Assembly (NCBI GenBank): GCA_019828545.1
Contig: JACVRA010000095.1
Span: forward strand, 798,937 to 862,936
DNA: 64,000 nucleotides
From: Paracamarosporium sp. OC-R06-R3
Lineage: Eukaryota; Ascomycota; Dothideomycetes; Pleosporales; Didymosphaeriaceae
Direction: 5' to 3'
Below are positions 22,297 through 31,403 of this stretch, one piece after another. The position numbers and the translations under genes are program-made. The notes below the pieces were generated by a model that ran no database searches, had not been told where the DNA came from, and was given only the letters and a program-made list of their open reading frames with translations. Numbering within the stretch: the first letter of the stretch is position 1; the number at the start of each line of letters is the position of its first letter.

Positions 22297-24699
22297 TCAA
22301 GCCCCCACCCCTGGCACATTCACCCCGCCTGCCGCTAGGTTCAAACCCGCCCCACCTCTTCGCGCGCCAACAAATCCGTGCCTCTGCCGGCCAGTTCTTC
22401 CTCTGCCCAGCCAATTGTACTTCAGTTCCCTGGTCAATTTGCCCATTTTCTCTTGCGCATCATCACCAGACTGCAGACTCACCAGCACACTGACGCACTG
22501 CAGCATCCTACCCACCGTCTCCGTAACCTTGGCAGAGTCCATGGGTTGTGTACGAAGTGAGGCTGGAACGTGCTGGCCGGGTTGGAGAAAGTTAGTCGGA
22601 TTGGAATGGGTCGAGTGCGCGGAGAAGGAACCAGCGGATGTGTTGGACGTAGCACGCGAGCGAGTGGAGGCGAAGGTCGAGGAGGTCATGCTATTTGTTG
22701 ATTCAAGGTAACCGCCTGAGCTATGTGAAGCGGATTGTAAGCTACTCATCGGCGTGGACTCCGAGCCTGCAGTTCCAGGGCGTACGTCCGGTATTGGCGA
22801 AGGTGATTCGAGACCTGCGTTAAGATTTTCCAAGGAGAGACGTGAGAAAATGGCCATGAGGGTATCGTAGCGTGGTAGAATAACAATATCGCGGAACATG
22901 AGGAGTGTGATGCGGCGGACGTCTAGTTCACCTAAGATAGGGATGTTTTTGTTCTCCGGAGACTTTGTATTCATCTCATCTGGGAGCTTCACACCCCAAA
23001 ACTCGGCAGCCGCAGTTGATGACATGATACCTGAGCCGCGAAATTCTAGGTCCAAAGGCAGGAAGACAGCTTGTATGAAAGGTAGTATGGTCGTAAAGAC
23101 TACGATCCACATCTCCACCAAATGAGGAATAAGACGGTCGTCAGGCACGTGTCTGAGCGTCTGATCCAGCGAGCCGAATCCAGTCATAAGAAGTTCATTA
23201 AGATCTTCAATTAGGATGATGGGCGAACGTTTCTGTATGCACCGTTTGATATGGACAATGACCAAGGCGTTGAAGTCTTCGACAGGCGGCCGCGGATCCT
23301 CGCCTGCAAATATCAGCAACACTGTTGCTTTTAGTAACGGCCAAGCATCGTCGGGTGTTATCCCAGGCAAATTGAACGAGCTTCCGAGATTGTGCATGGC
23401 ATCGCTGGACTGCGAGAGCGCTGATCCAGGCGATGGACCGAAATTACTCATCGGCGTAGTGCCAATGCTGTTCACAGATGGCCATTCTGACCTGTCTGTG
23501 CTGAAGGATTGTTTGCGGTCTCGAAATGCGGGTTCAAGCTGAGCGTCCAAGTAAGCCTTCTCTTCTTTCTTCGCGCGCCTCAAGTGACGCCCGCCGTGCC
23601 TCAAGTCCAGCCCGGTCACAGAGTTAGCAAAACTACTTGCATGTCCGGGAGATGCGGGCGCGGCAAAGGAGTATAATGGTTGGGGCGCATTTGGGTCAAC
23701 AAGTCGAGATGTACTGCTCGCCGAAGACAAGGGTAGGCCGTGATCGTCTTTCTCCTTCTTCTTGGGCCGGGACAGGAAATGATGCTTGTGCTTATCCCTA
23801 TCCTTCTCGTGCACAGTCGGGAGGTAAGAGTCGTTTCGCGGAACCAGCGTTGACGTCGAGCCATTCGCGGTTGAATACATGGACGCACCGCTACTTATGC
23901 TGGGCTCGACCAGGCTGGTCTGGGACTGGTTCAGCATCATGCGGTTCAGCGCCTGCGAACTGTGAATGCCGATACCGATCTTGCCCGGAGAAGGCAGGGC
24001 TTGGTGTTTGATGTCGACGCCCCTGTCGGTCTTGATGTTCTTGGGCTTGGAGAAGAGCTTCATCTTGCTCTTCTCCTTTGTCTTTGGGGCCTGGGCCAAG
24101 TCGACCGTCGAGGGCTTTGGCGACCCATGCTCCTGAGGCTGCTGCATGTTGGGGGAATGCAGAGGGCTTCGTGGGTAGGCCGCATTGGCAGCTGAGGTGG
24201 CAGCCATCCTGCCCCCGCCGGCCAGCCCGTTCTGGTAGGTCATGCCGTTGGTCTTGAAGGTCATGATGTGCTGGCCGGGCATGGGCGGCGGGCTCGAGGG
24301 CCCCCGTGACACGGGTGCTGCGGCGCCGGGCTCGGGTATCGTCGTCGAGCGCTTGCGTATGTGCTGGGGGTTTTGGGCGTGCATGGCCGTCTGGGCTGCG
24401 ATGCGCGAGGCGTCGAGGCTGGACATGGCGGCTTGGTTGGAAGGCAGGCTGGGCTCGAAGTAGCCCTGGGAGCGCTGTCGCGGGCGGTGGCCCAGCTGGG
24501 GGCCGTCATCGCGGTCGCGCGGGGGTGCAGGGCGCGAGTAGTTTGGCGTCGCATCGCCGGCCTGGGGCGACTTGACGGCGCGCGGAGGCAAGGGAGAGCG
24601 CCTCTGCAGCGTGACTTGCGAGCTGTCGCTGTCGGACTCGTCGAAGGGGTCTGGGCGCTGGACCGTGGGCGTCTGCGGCGGCGGCGAGGTCGACTGCAT
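22297..24699 (-). CDS. HbrB-domain TORC2 subunit (Bit61/PRR5-like)
   Basis: Single exon, 800 residues. A long disordered Ser/Pro-rich N-terminus (1-440) includes basic stretches such as KEKSKMKLFSKPKNIKTD and HKHHFLSRPKKKEKD. The HbrB domain spans about 450-625, with LLKATVLLIFAGEDPRPPVE, VHIKRCIQKRSPIILIEDLN, MWIVVFTTILPFIQAVFLPL and MFRDIVILPRYDTLMAIFSR. A Ser/Thr-rich linker and a last helix (VGRMLQCVSVLVSL) follow. HbrB was described in Aspergillus as needed for normal hyphal branching, and its yeast and animal relatives Bit61 and PRR5/Protor are TORC2 subunits at the plasma membrane. The start at 24699 was chosen because upstream residues of the open frame are Pro/Arg/His-rich and unlike coding sequence. 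Confidence 0.9.
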   Translation of the reverse strand: MQSTSPPPQTPTVQRPDPFDESDSDSSQVTLQRRSPLPPRAVKSPQAGDATPNYSRPAPPRDRDDGPQLGHRPRQRSQGYFEPSLPSNQAAMSSLDASRIAAQTAMHAQNPQHIRKRSTTIPEPGAAAPVSRGPSSPPPMPGQHIMTFKTNGMTYQNGLAGGGRMAATSAANAAYPRSPLHSPNMQQPQEHGSPKPSTVDLAQAPKTKEKSKMKLFSKPKNIKTDRGVDIKHQALPSPGKIGIGIHSSQALNRMMLNQSQTSLVEPSISSGASMYSTANGSTSTLVPRNDSYLPTVHEKDRDKHKHHFLSRPKKKEKDDHGLPLSSASSTSRLVDPNAPQPLYSFAAPASPGHASSFANSVTGLDLRHGGRHLRRAKKEEKAYLDAQLEPAFRDRKQSFSTDRSEWPSVNSIGTTPMSNFGPSPGSALSQSSDAMHNLGSSFNLPGITPDDAWPLLKATVLLIFAGEDPRPPVEDFNALVIVHIKRCIQKRSPIILIEDLNELLMTGFGSLDQTLRHVPDDRLIPHLVEMWIVVFTTILPFIQAVFLPLDLEFRGSGIMSSTAAAEFWGVKLPDEMNTKSPENKNIPILGELDVRRITLLMFRDIVILPRYDTLMAIFSRLSLENLNAGLESPSPIPDVRPGTAGSESTPMSSLQSASHSSGGYLESTNSMTSSTFASTRSRATSNTSAGSFSAHSTHSNPTNFLQPGQHVPASLRTQPMDSAKVTETVGRMLQCVSVLVSLQSGDDAQEKMGKLTRELKYNWLGRGRTGRQRHGFVGARRGGAGLNLAAGGVNVPGVGA

Positions 24700-24952
24700 C
24701 GCGGGCGGCGTGCGAGGGCGAGGGCAAGGGCGGGAGGCAGGTAAAAGGGCGGCGTCGGTCGGTCGTGGCCAGCACGACTGAGGCCAGGTGAGCAGAGGAG
24801 AGAGATGAGGTTGGCGTGGGCCGCGCCTTGATGGATCGCCGCTAGGGCTGGCCCGAGGCCCCGCTGCACATGCACCCCACGTCGTCACCTTTCCAGTCAC
24901 TGCACAATGTGATGCTCCCCAGGTCAATAGCGATTGCTTCGCCTATCTACAT

Positions 24953-25880
24953 CTACTTCCACGCCACCACCTCATATTGCACAATGTGATGCACACCGTC
25001 CGGGTCCTCCCGCCACCTCTCCAGATCCCTCACCATGCTATCAACCTCTTCCTTGCTCGCCCCAAGCTCCTCGTACTTTGCCCTGTGCCCACCCTGCTCG
25101 ATCCTCGCAATCATGTTACCCGCATACGTCTTCCTCTCCTCGGGCGTGCTGTACATGGTAACCTTGGCCTTCTTCTCGATCTTCAGCGCATCGAACCCCG
25201 CTTCACGCGCCCACACGTGGATCAACGATCCGCTTCGATGCCATGGTCCATAGGGAGGATGGTCGGGCTGAGCCTCTGAGCTTTTCTGCCGCGTAATCAC
25301 CAGCTGGTACATGTACTTGTTCTTGAGCTGCAGACCAGGAAGATACGGATGCCAATGGAACGGAAAGTCGCCCTCACGATCAGCAATAAAACCGCCCGTC
25401 TTTATCACCCTCCTCAACTCTTTGAGCGCCTTGACGGGTTCGGGGATATGGATGAGGACTTGACTCATAAACACTGCGTCGAAATGCCCATCCTCAAAGG
25501 GTAGCCCTTCAAGCACGTTGCCCGTGGAGAAGGTGACGTTGGGCGGCATGCCTCCTTCCTTTTGCTCTGCAAGCTCTTTCGCTTGCGTGATGACTTGGGG
25601 CGTGAGGTCAATGCCTGTGATAGTCCCCTGCGGAACGTATTTTGCAAGCCCGGTCGTGATAGTGCCGGGACCGCAGCCCAGATCCAGGACGTGGAAGTGT
25701 GGTTTGAGGTGCGGAAGGAGAAAGGCAGCTTCCGCTTCCGCGGTACGGGTGGCATGGTTTGCTGTGACCGAGGGATGCCAGCCTTGCTCTATAAGACGTT
25801 AGCGTCAGGGGATGCTGTGCGTACGGGACATTCTTTGATCAACACTTACGGTAGGGCTTCCCTTGCTCGCTGGTAGACAT
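24953..25880 (-). CDS. class I SAM-dependent methyltransferase (UbiE/Methyltransf_11 type)
   Basis: Two exons, 25880-25850 and 25788-24953, give 288 residues. The 61-bp intron is GT..AG. Motif I for S-adenosylmethionine binding is VLDLGCGPGT at about 43-52. An acidic residue ends the second strand (ITGIDLTPQVI), and motifs II/III follow (FDAVFMSQVLIHIPEP, LRRVIKTGGF). The C-terminal half has an aromatic, charged cap region (FPFHWHPYLPG). The substrate is unknown; this subgroup acts on small molecules. Without the first exon the protein would begin inside the fold, so the spliced start MSTSEQGKPY is preferred. The gene is tandem with the HbrB gene, 253 bases apart. Confidence 0.9.
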
Positions 25881-26516
25881 GGCCGAGTGCTTCAGCTGAT
25901 GTTGCTGTCCAAATTCTCGTAAGGGTTGCACGGCTAGGTCAATTGTCCTTTCCGTGTCAGGGGGAGCTCGTATCTAGAAATCCGTCTCAGTTGGTTAAAT
26001 TCTAGTTCAGAGAGTGAGGTTTGGATGGTTTTGTGCGGTAGCCGCCAGGCTGCACAATATATACCTCTTCCACTTGCGCAACTTTTGTTTTCGGGCCCGG
26101 AACGCCAAGTTGTGGATCAATAGTCTCGCGCAAAGCTCCAATGAAAACGGTAGACCGCAATATCAAAGAGAGTTGTTGCGGCCATACTGCTGCTTGTTCC
26201 GCGTTGTAGCCGGATTTAGCGTTCGGAAATAGGCAGGGATGGAGCTTCTATTGCCACTAGTGTCGGTGTACCGAGTAGTTGTCGGTGTACCGAAACGCAG
26301 GCTACAGCACCTTGGGCGTTGGAGCATACTCTGTTATCGTGGATATACCAGCTATTAGTGTGGATTACTCGCGAACAATCATGCAATGCTATGCTCTATC
26401 TAGCTATACACAGACGTCTCCAAAACGAGCTAGGCGTTTCAAGGAATATAGCACAGATTACGATCCTCCAACCACTAGCAACATTTCCTGAAGCGCAATT
26501 TCTCCAAGGGTCACGC
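25881..26516. other. intergenic, 0.6 kb
   Basis: Promoter side of the methyltransferase gene and 3' side of the MFS gene. A near-perfect short direct repeat (GTCGGTGTACCGA) lies at 26262-26291. No gene. Confidence 0.45.
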
Positions 26517-28302
26517 TCACACTTCCGCATGCGTTCTTATTCCCCACCTCTCCAACAAATTATATCTATGCCAAAAGCTCCGGTATCTCTTTCCCCAGAA
26601 GAAAAAGATCGGTGCCGTCCCCACCATGGCGAAGCTCACACCTCCGAACACATAGAACACTGTCGCCGGACCCGCTGTCGCCGTCCAGTCATTCACAAAG
26701 TAACTGAACCCGTAGAAGACAAAGTTCTTGAAGACCATGCCTGCGATGAAAATCTCGGACGACATGTCACGATAGGCGTCGATAGCGTATGCAGAAGTGG
26801 AGATGGCTGCGCAGCATATACCGAAGAGATCCATACCGTGAAATGTAGCGGTTGCATAATACGAAAAGTGCTTCTCAGCCATGTAGCCGAACACTACGAG
26901 GCCAATGCCAGTGAGCAAGCCGGGGATCATGCCGAGGAGGCGATACTCAGGCTCGTAGACGCCATTGTTCTTCTTTGCACACCATTTGATCAGAGGATCG
27001 AGCGTCATGCCTAAGAATATGGCGCCCAGCAGACCACCGATAAAAGGACCAAGGGACAGGTAGCCAACGCCGGCTGCAGAGAGAAGGTACGGAGGCGCCA
27101 TGAAGATTTGTGCCATATCGTAGGATTGTGCAACGAAGAAAGCGGTTAAGCCGCCTGTTACAATAACGATCCAGAGGATGGCGAGGTTTGTGCATACAGC
27201 GAATGGAGCGAGGATGAGCTGGAAGAGGTTATCGTCGGAGAAAGTACCGTTGAAGATGGAGAGCTCCTGAACAAACGTCTTCTTTGGACGAAGCGCAGGC
27301 GGAGTGGATGTAGTGGTTTCAACGCGGACCATGTCGTTATCGGTATCCTTCTCTTTTGAACTACCAGCATGGCGACGCTCGACTGCTACAAGTTCGGAGA
27401 GATGATCGTCGGCTAGCTCGTCGATCTCATAACGACGATCGCGGATGTAGGCCGTTTCCGGAACGAAGAGTATGAGCAGCACGGTTTCGAGCGCCGTGAA
27501 GGCAATCAGAATGTGGAAGAGATAGCGCCATCCAAGATTCGTGGTGATGGGTCCAACGATGATAGCGGAGAAATTTGATGCTGCACCTAAGATGAACTGT
27601 ATCAAGGTGACCCAGACACCGCGCTGGTGGACGAAGAAGAGGTCGCCGATGATGGACACGACGAGGGACTCGAAGGCGGAACTGCGGTTGAATTAACATC
27701 GACTGTTTGGCGGTTTTTTTTATGGATCCAGAGCTTACATTGAGAAGCCTTGAACAATACGTGCTGCTAGGAGTCCATCGTAGCTATAGGTAGCGCTTCC
27801 AATGATGGTACCAATCAGGCCGAACAGGCTGGAGACAATAAGAAGAGGTCTTTTGCCCCATTTTCGCGAGAAAGCAGAAACAAAGGGTCCCGAAGCCGCA
27901 GTCACCAACAGCATATACCCTGAGATAACCGTGATATCAGTAACACCGACGTGGAAGTCCAGCGCAATTGTAACTAGTGCTGGCGAAAGAAGAGGAGCAA
28001 GCACGGCGGCGTAGAGAACTGAACCGTACGATATGACGGCCATGATGATGAGTTTCTTCGTAAATGACCAATTGAGTGGATCATTGGGATCCTCGGAGCT
28101 GCGACATGGTCAGAGATGATGGCGATGAGAGCGTCCGGGTGGCATCGTACGGCTGTGGTATCAGAACAATATCGGCATCTTTGCCCGTACCGTGCTTCAG
28201 GCCTGCGGTGGCCTCGGTCCTACGACTCTCCTCTTCAGCCAAGATGACAGTGGCTGGGACATGGCGAAGATGCTTGTCCTCCAAGACGCCTAGGAAGCCC
28301 AT
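26517..28302 (-). CDS. major facilitator superfamily transporter (DHA1-like)
   Basis: Three exons, 28302-28151, 28098-27739 and 27681-26517, give 558 residues. Introns of 52 and 57 bp restore the frame exactly. The cytoplasmic N-terminus ends with the fungal DHA1 signature PSEDPNDPLNWSFTKKL before the first membrane helix. The loop 2-3 motif is present as SRKWGKRPLLIVSS. Further hydrophobic helices, a long central loop (ELADDHLSEL to RPKKTFVQEL) and six more helices follow. It probably exports a small organic compound by proton antiport at the plasma membrane; the substrate cannot be predicted. No biosynthetic cluster is visible next to it apart from the methyltransferase. Confidence 0.92.
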
Positions 28303-28844
28303 GATGGTCTACGTTGTTGACCAAACGATGGCGAGGGAAGATTTCAAGGCAGTTCACAATGTACAAGCAAGTGGAGGGTTGGAGATGCAAGCGCAACGTT
28401 GCGCAGGCAGGAGGATCCAGATCAGCATGGATGGGCAAAGGCCCCGATACATAAAAGGGAGGCTAGGCCGTGCCTCCGGAGGGTGTCTGGGGGACCTGCT
28501 CAGACGTACACAGACCGTTGGCTGGCGTGCAGACCCTGTGGGGTGCAGTTCCTTTGCCCCACAAGAGCAGGTCGGCTGCTTAGCGTTGGAGAGCCCCTGC
28601 CTGTACGTACCCTTGAGGGTGCAATTCATCCAGAGTTGCCATGTGCGGCATCAGCAATCGCATGGGGTGGGCCGTGGCACGAGCACAATGTCTTGCAGAG
28701 TCTATCTGGAATATAGAAGATACATACAAGGAGCTGCAGAGGAGACGGGGAGGAGACTCCCAAGACGCACCCCCAAAGTGTGGAGATGCAAGGCTTCCCC
28801 GCAAATCTGCCGCCCGCCCCACCGCCCGAGTCCTGCGCCGGCGG
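28303..28844. other. intergenic between the MFS and luciferase-domain genes
   Basis: GC-rich, no supported gene. It is the promoter side of the MFS gene and the 3' side of the next gene. Confidence 0.45.
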
Positions 28845-29639
28845 CTACCCCAACGCTTCGCGTGTTCCTGTCATGAACTGCACGCCGGCCCTGACGATGG
28901 CCATGACCGTGTCGACCTCGGCCTGGTCCCTCGGGGCGTATATCAGCAGGTAGTTGACGGGTATGTCGACAGGAAGGACCGGGTTCAGGTTGGCGCCCGA
29001 GAAGGCGTGGCGCTGGCCCCATGCTCGCTCCAAGATGCGCCTGCAGTCGGCCGGGTGCAGCACGACGTGGACGCTGCCGTCGAGCCCGGCGTGGACGTGG
29101 GAGATCTCGCCGCGCGTCTGTCGGGCCACGGCGTGCTGGCTCCGCGCGCTCGACACAAAGAGTGCCTTGTGCTGGCGCTCGTAGAGGCTCTGCCTGACCT
29201 CGACGAGCCCTTGCTGCTCGGCCTCGCTACCCAGCTGTGCAAAGCGGCGGATGAGCTCCTGGCGGACGTCGGCGCTCGGGAGCTGCTCGAGCTGTCGCTG
29301 CGGAACGGGGTGGCTCCCCAGCTTCGGCCGTGGGGACGCTCTGTGCGGCGGGAAGTCTGCCGCGAGGTAGCCGGGCTCGTCGGCGAAGGGGAGCTTCTCG
29401 TCGTGGTAGGGCGTTGGCGAGAGCTGCTCGCGGGAGAAGACGCGCAGCGCGTTGGTCAGCAGCCAGCCAAAGACGTTGTAAGGCAGGCCGCCCGGGCCGT
29501 ACGAGAGAAAGGCACCATAGTCGCGGACTGCGAAGGGCAGCAGCACGGCGACGCCGACGGAGGAGACGACGACCGCGCGGTGCGAGCGCACGACGCTGGC
29601 GACGTCGGGGAGGCGACTGAGGACCGAGGGGACGTTCAT
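28845..29639 (-). CDS. luciferase-domain (DUF5519-type) membrane-anchored protein
   Basis: Single exon, 264 residues. One hydrophobic segment at about 20-42 (VVVSSVGVAVLLPFAV) suggests an N-terminal membrane anchor. The C-terminal half has the hallmark of the family called Luciferase/DUF5519 in domain databases: RGEISHVHAGLDGSVHVVLH, then ILERAWGQRHAFSG and LPVDIPVNYLLIYAPRD. Fungal members are common and uncharacterised; the name does not mean light emission. GC content is higher than in the neighbours, with strong G/C third positions. The start is the first ATG of the frame, with a TATATAAG element about 30 bases upstream (29671-29678). Confidence 0.8.
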   Translation of the reverse strand: MNVPSVLSRLPDVASVVRSHRAVVVSSVGVAVLLPFAVRDYGAFLSYGPGGLPYNVFGWLLTNALRVFSREQLSPTPYHDEKLPFADEPGYLAADFPPHRASPRPKLGSHPVPQRQLEQLPSADVRQELIRRFAQLGSEAEQQGLVEVRQSLYERQHKALFVSSARSQHAVARQTRGEISHVHAGLDGSVHVVLHPADCRRILERAWGQRHAFSGANLNPVLPVDIPVNYLLIYAPRDQAEVDTVMAIVRAGVQFMTGTREALG

Positions 29640-29909
29640 GGTGCAGGCTGTCTCGGTGCAGCAGCCCGCGTATATAAGTCAGCCTGGCGCGCATGGTGTG
29701 AGCGTCTGGCGGCCCTACGAAGCATCGGCCCAAGCTCGGCGCGCGTTTTACATGTCGGCACGCCTGGCAACTAATTCCTGACAATGAGGGTACTGAATGA
29801 CCTCATGCGTGCACATCGTGGGTCATGATGGCGGGTCAGTGGACTTTTCGAGGGTGCTCCGAGGACCCCCTCCCCCCCCCTCCTCCCACCATCCGAGACA
29901 CTTCTAGCC

Positions 29910-30927
29910 ATGTTGGCCCTCACCAGCGCAACAGGCAAGCTCGGCTCTGCCGTCCTTGATGCTGTTCTCCAGCACAACCTTGTCGATCCGTCCGAACTAA
30001 TCGTTTGCGTATGTCAACTCTGTGGCCCACGCTGTGAAGCCGCGAGCTGACGCCATGGCCTAGACGTCTTCCGATCCTCTCGACAAGCGCTTCAATGCTC
30101 TCCGCGACCGCAACGTAACCGTACGCTACAACAACTTCGACCACCCCGATACGCTGGAACGTGCCTTCGCAGGATGCTCCAAGCTTTTCCTCGTCTCCAC
30201 CCCGCGGGTGTCCATGGACTACAATGACGCGCCGCTGTGGAAAGGCAGGGAAGCCCATCATCGCGCCGCAATCGATGCTGCCATCAACGCGGGCGTCAAG
30301 CACATCTACTACACATCCTTGGCCTTTGCAAATCCGTCAAAAGCCGCTGTGATGCGCGCCCACATGCGCACTGAGAAGTACTTGAACGACTTGGCGGAAC
30401 AGGGTCGCGTCAGCTATACAATCATCCGTGAAGGCTTGTACAACGAGAGCTGGCCACTGTATTTTGGATACTATTTCGGCCTGCGGGATGAAAAGAGGCA
30501 GCAAGTTGTTGTTGCTGGGGACGGACCCATCTCCTGGACTGCAATCTCCGATATGGCGTTCGCGACAGCCACAATCATCACAGCGCCTAGCGATGTCTGG
30601 AAAGGGAAAACACTATATCTTTCGCAAAACAAAGCGTCGTCTCTCAAGGACATTGCGCGGATCGTCAGTAAGTTCCAGGGTGAAGATGTCCATCTGAAGA
30701 TTGTGTCGAGGAAGGAATATGAGGATCACTACGTTGCGAACGGTACTGAGAGGGCCTCTGTAGAATGGTGGAGCACTACTTACGATGCTCTGAAGGATGA
30801 AGAGTGCGATATTAATGATGACATGCTTGAAACCATGTTGCGAGAGGCGAGAAGGAAACCGACACCCATTGATGAGACCATCGCAGATATGTTGAGTCGG
30901 GAGGGAGGCCTTGCTGCCGAGGTATAG
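29910..30927 (+). CDS. NmrA-like NAD(P)-binding protein
   Basis: Two exons, 29910-30008 and 30064-30927, give 320 residues; the 55-bp intron is GT..AG and phase 0. The Rossmann glycine motif is at the N-terminus (LTSATGKLGSAVLDAV, residues 4-19). It is followed by LFLVSTPRVSM, an atypical SDR YYTSLAFANPS and the NmrA-like downstream segment YTIIREGLYNESWP. The usual catalytic YxxxK of classical SDRs is not evident, which fits NmrA/HSCARG-type redox sensors or quinone reductases of the SDR-a7 type. It is most likely a cytosolic NADPH-binding regulator or reductase; substrate unknown. It faces away from the luciferase-domain gene across 270 bases. Confidence 0.9.
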
Positions 30928-31403
30928 CAGTAGAACCCTATAGAGCATCACAACGCATTTCTAACGCGAGACCAATTTCACTGTATGTGCGCTTCCTTGA
31001 AGCTCATCTCGTCCCATGTACCGCTTATCATCCTACCCGACCTTGAAGCACGCGAATCGTTCACTTGCCGATTAGAGATACTGAATGATCAATTCAGCTA
31101 TGCAGTGTGTTTCCAAATACCGGTTCACGTCCTTAAACGGTCGGTTCCCCACGGGTCTTCAGATTTCTCGCCGACACGTTGCTTCATTGGTTTTGTCCAT
31201 TTTGAGCTCAGGTATACAGGATTGTTTGCCCTTCATGTCAGGGCAGGTGCGTTAGTAATACAGGCCACATCTAAAACACGTGCTAAGATTACGAACTGTA
31301 TAAGGAAAATGTATCATATTGGTATCTTACTGGCTTTCGTGAGACCCACCAAAGAATAACGCCGAATTGCAATGCAATGATGCTAAAACTCTACGGATGC
31401 ACA
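30928..31403. other. convergent intergenic region
   Basis: Lies between the 3' ends of the NmrA-like gene and the metalloreductase gene. A plus-strand 124-codon frame at 30985-31359 has no family resemblance. Nothing else is seen. Confidence 0.45.

Noticed and set aside
24953..28302. Methyltransferase plus MFS transporter as a secondary metabolite cluster
   Set aside because: No backbone enzyme (PKS, NRPS, terpene cyclase) or oxidase is nearby; two such genes side by side are common.
28845..29639. Bioluminescence role for the luciferase-domain protein
   Set aside because: The domain name is historical; fungal members lack evidence of light emission and no luciferin pathway genes are present.
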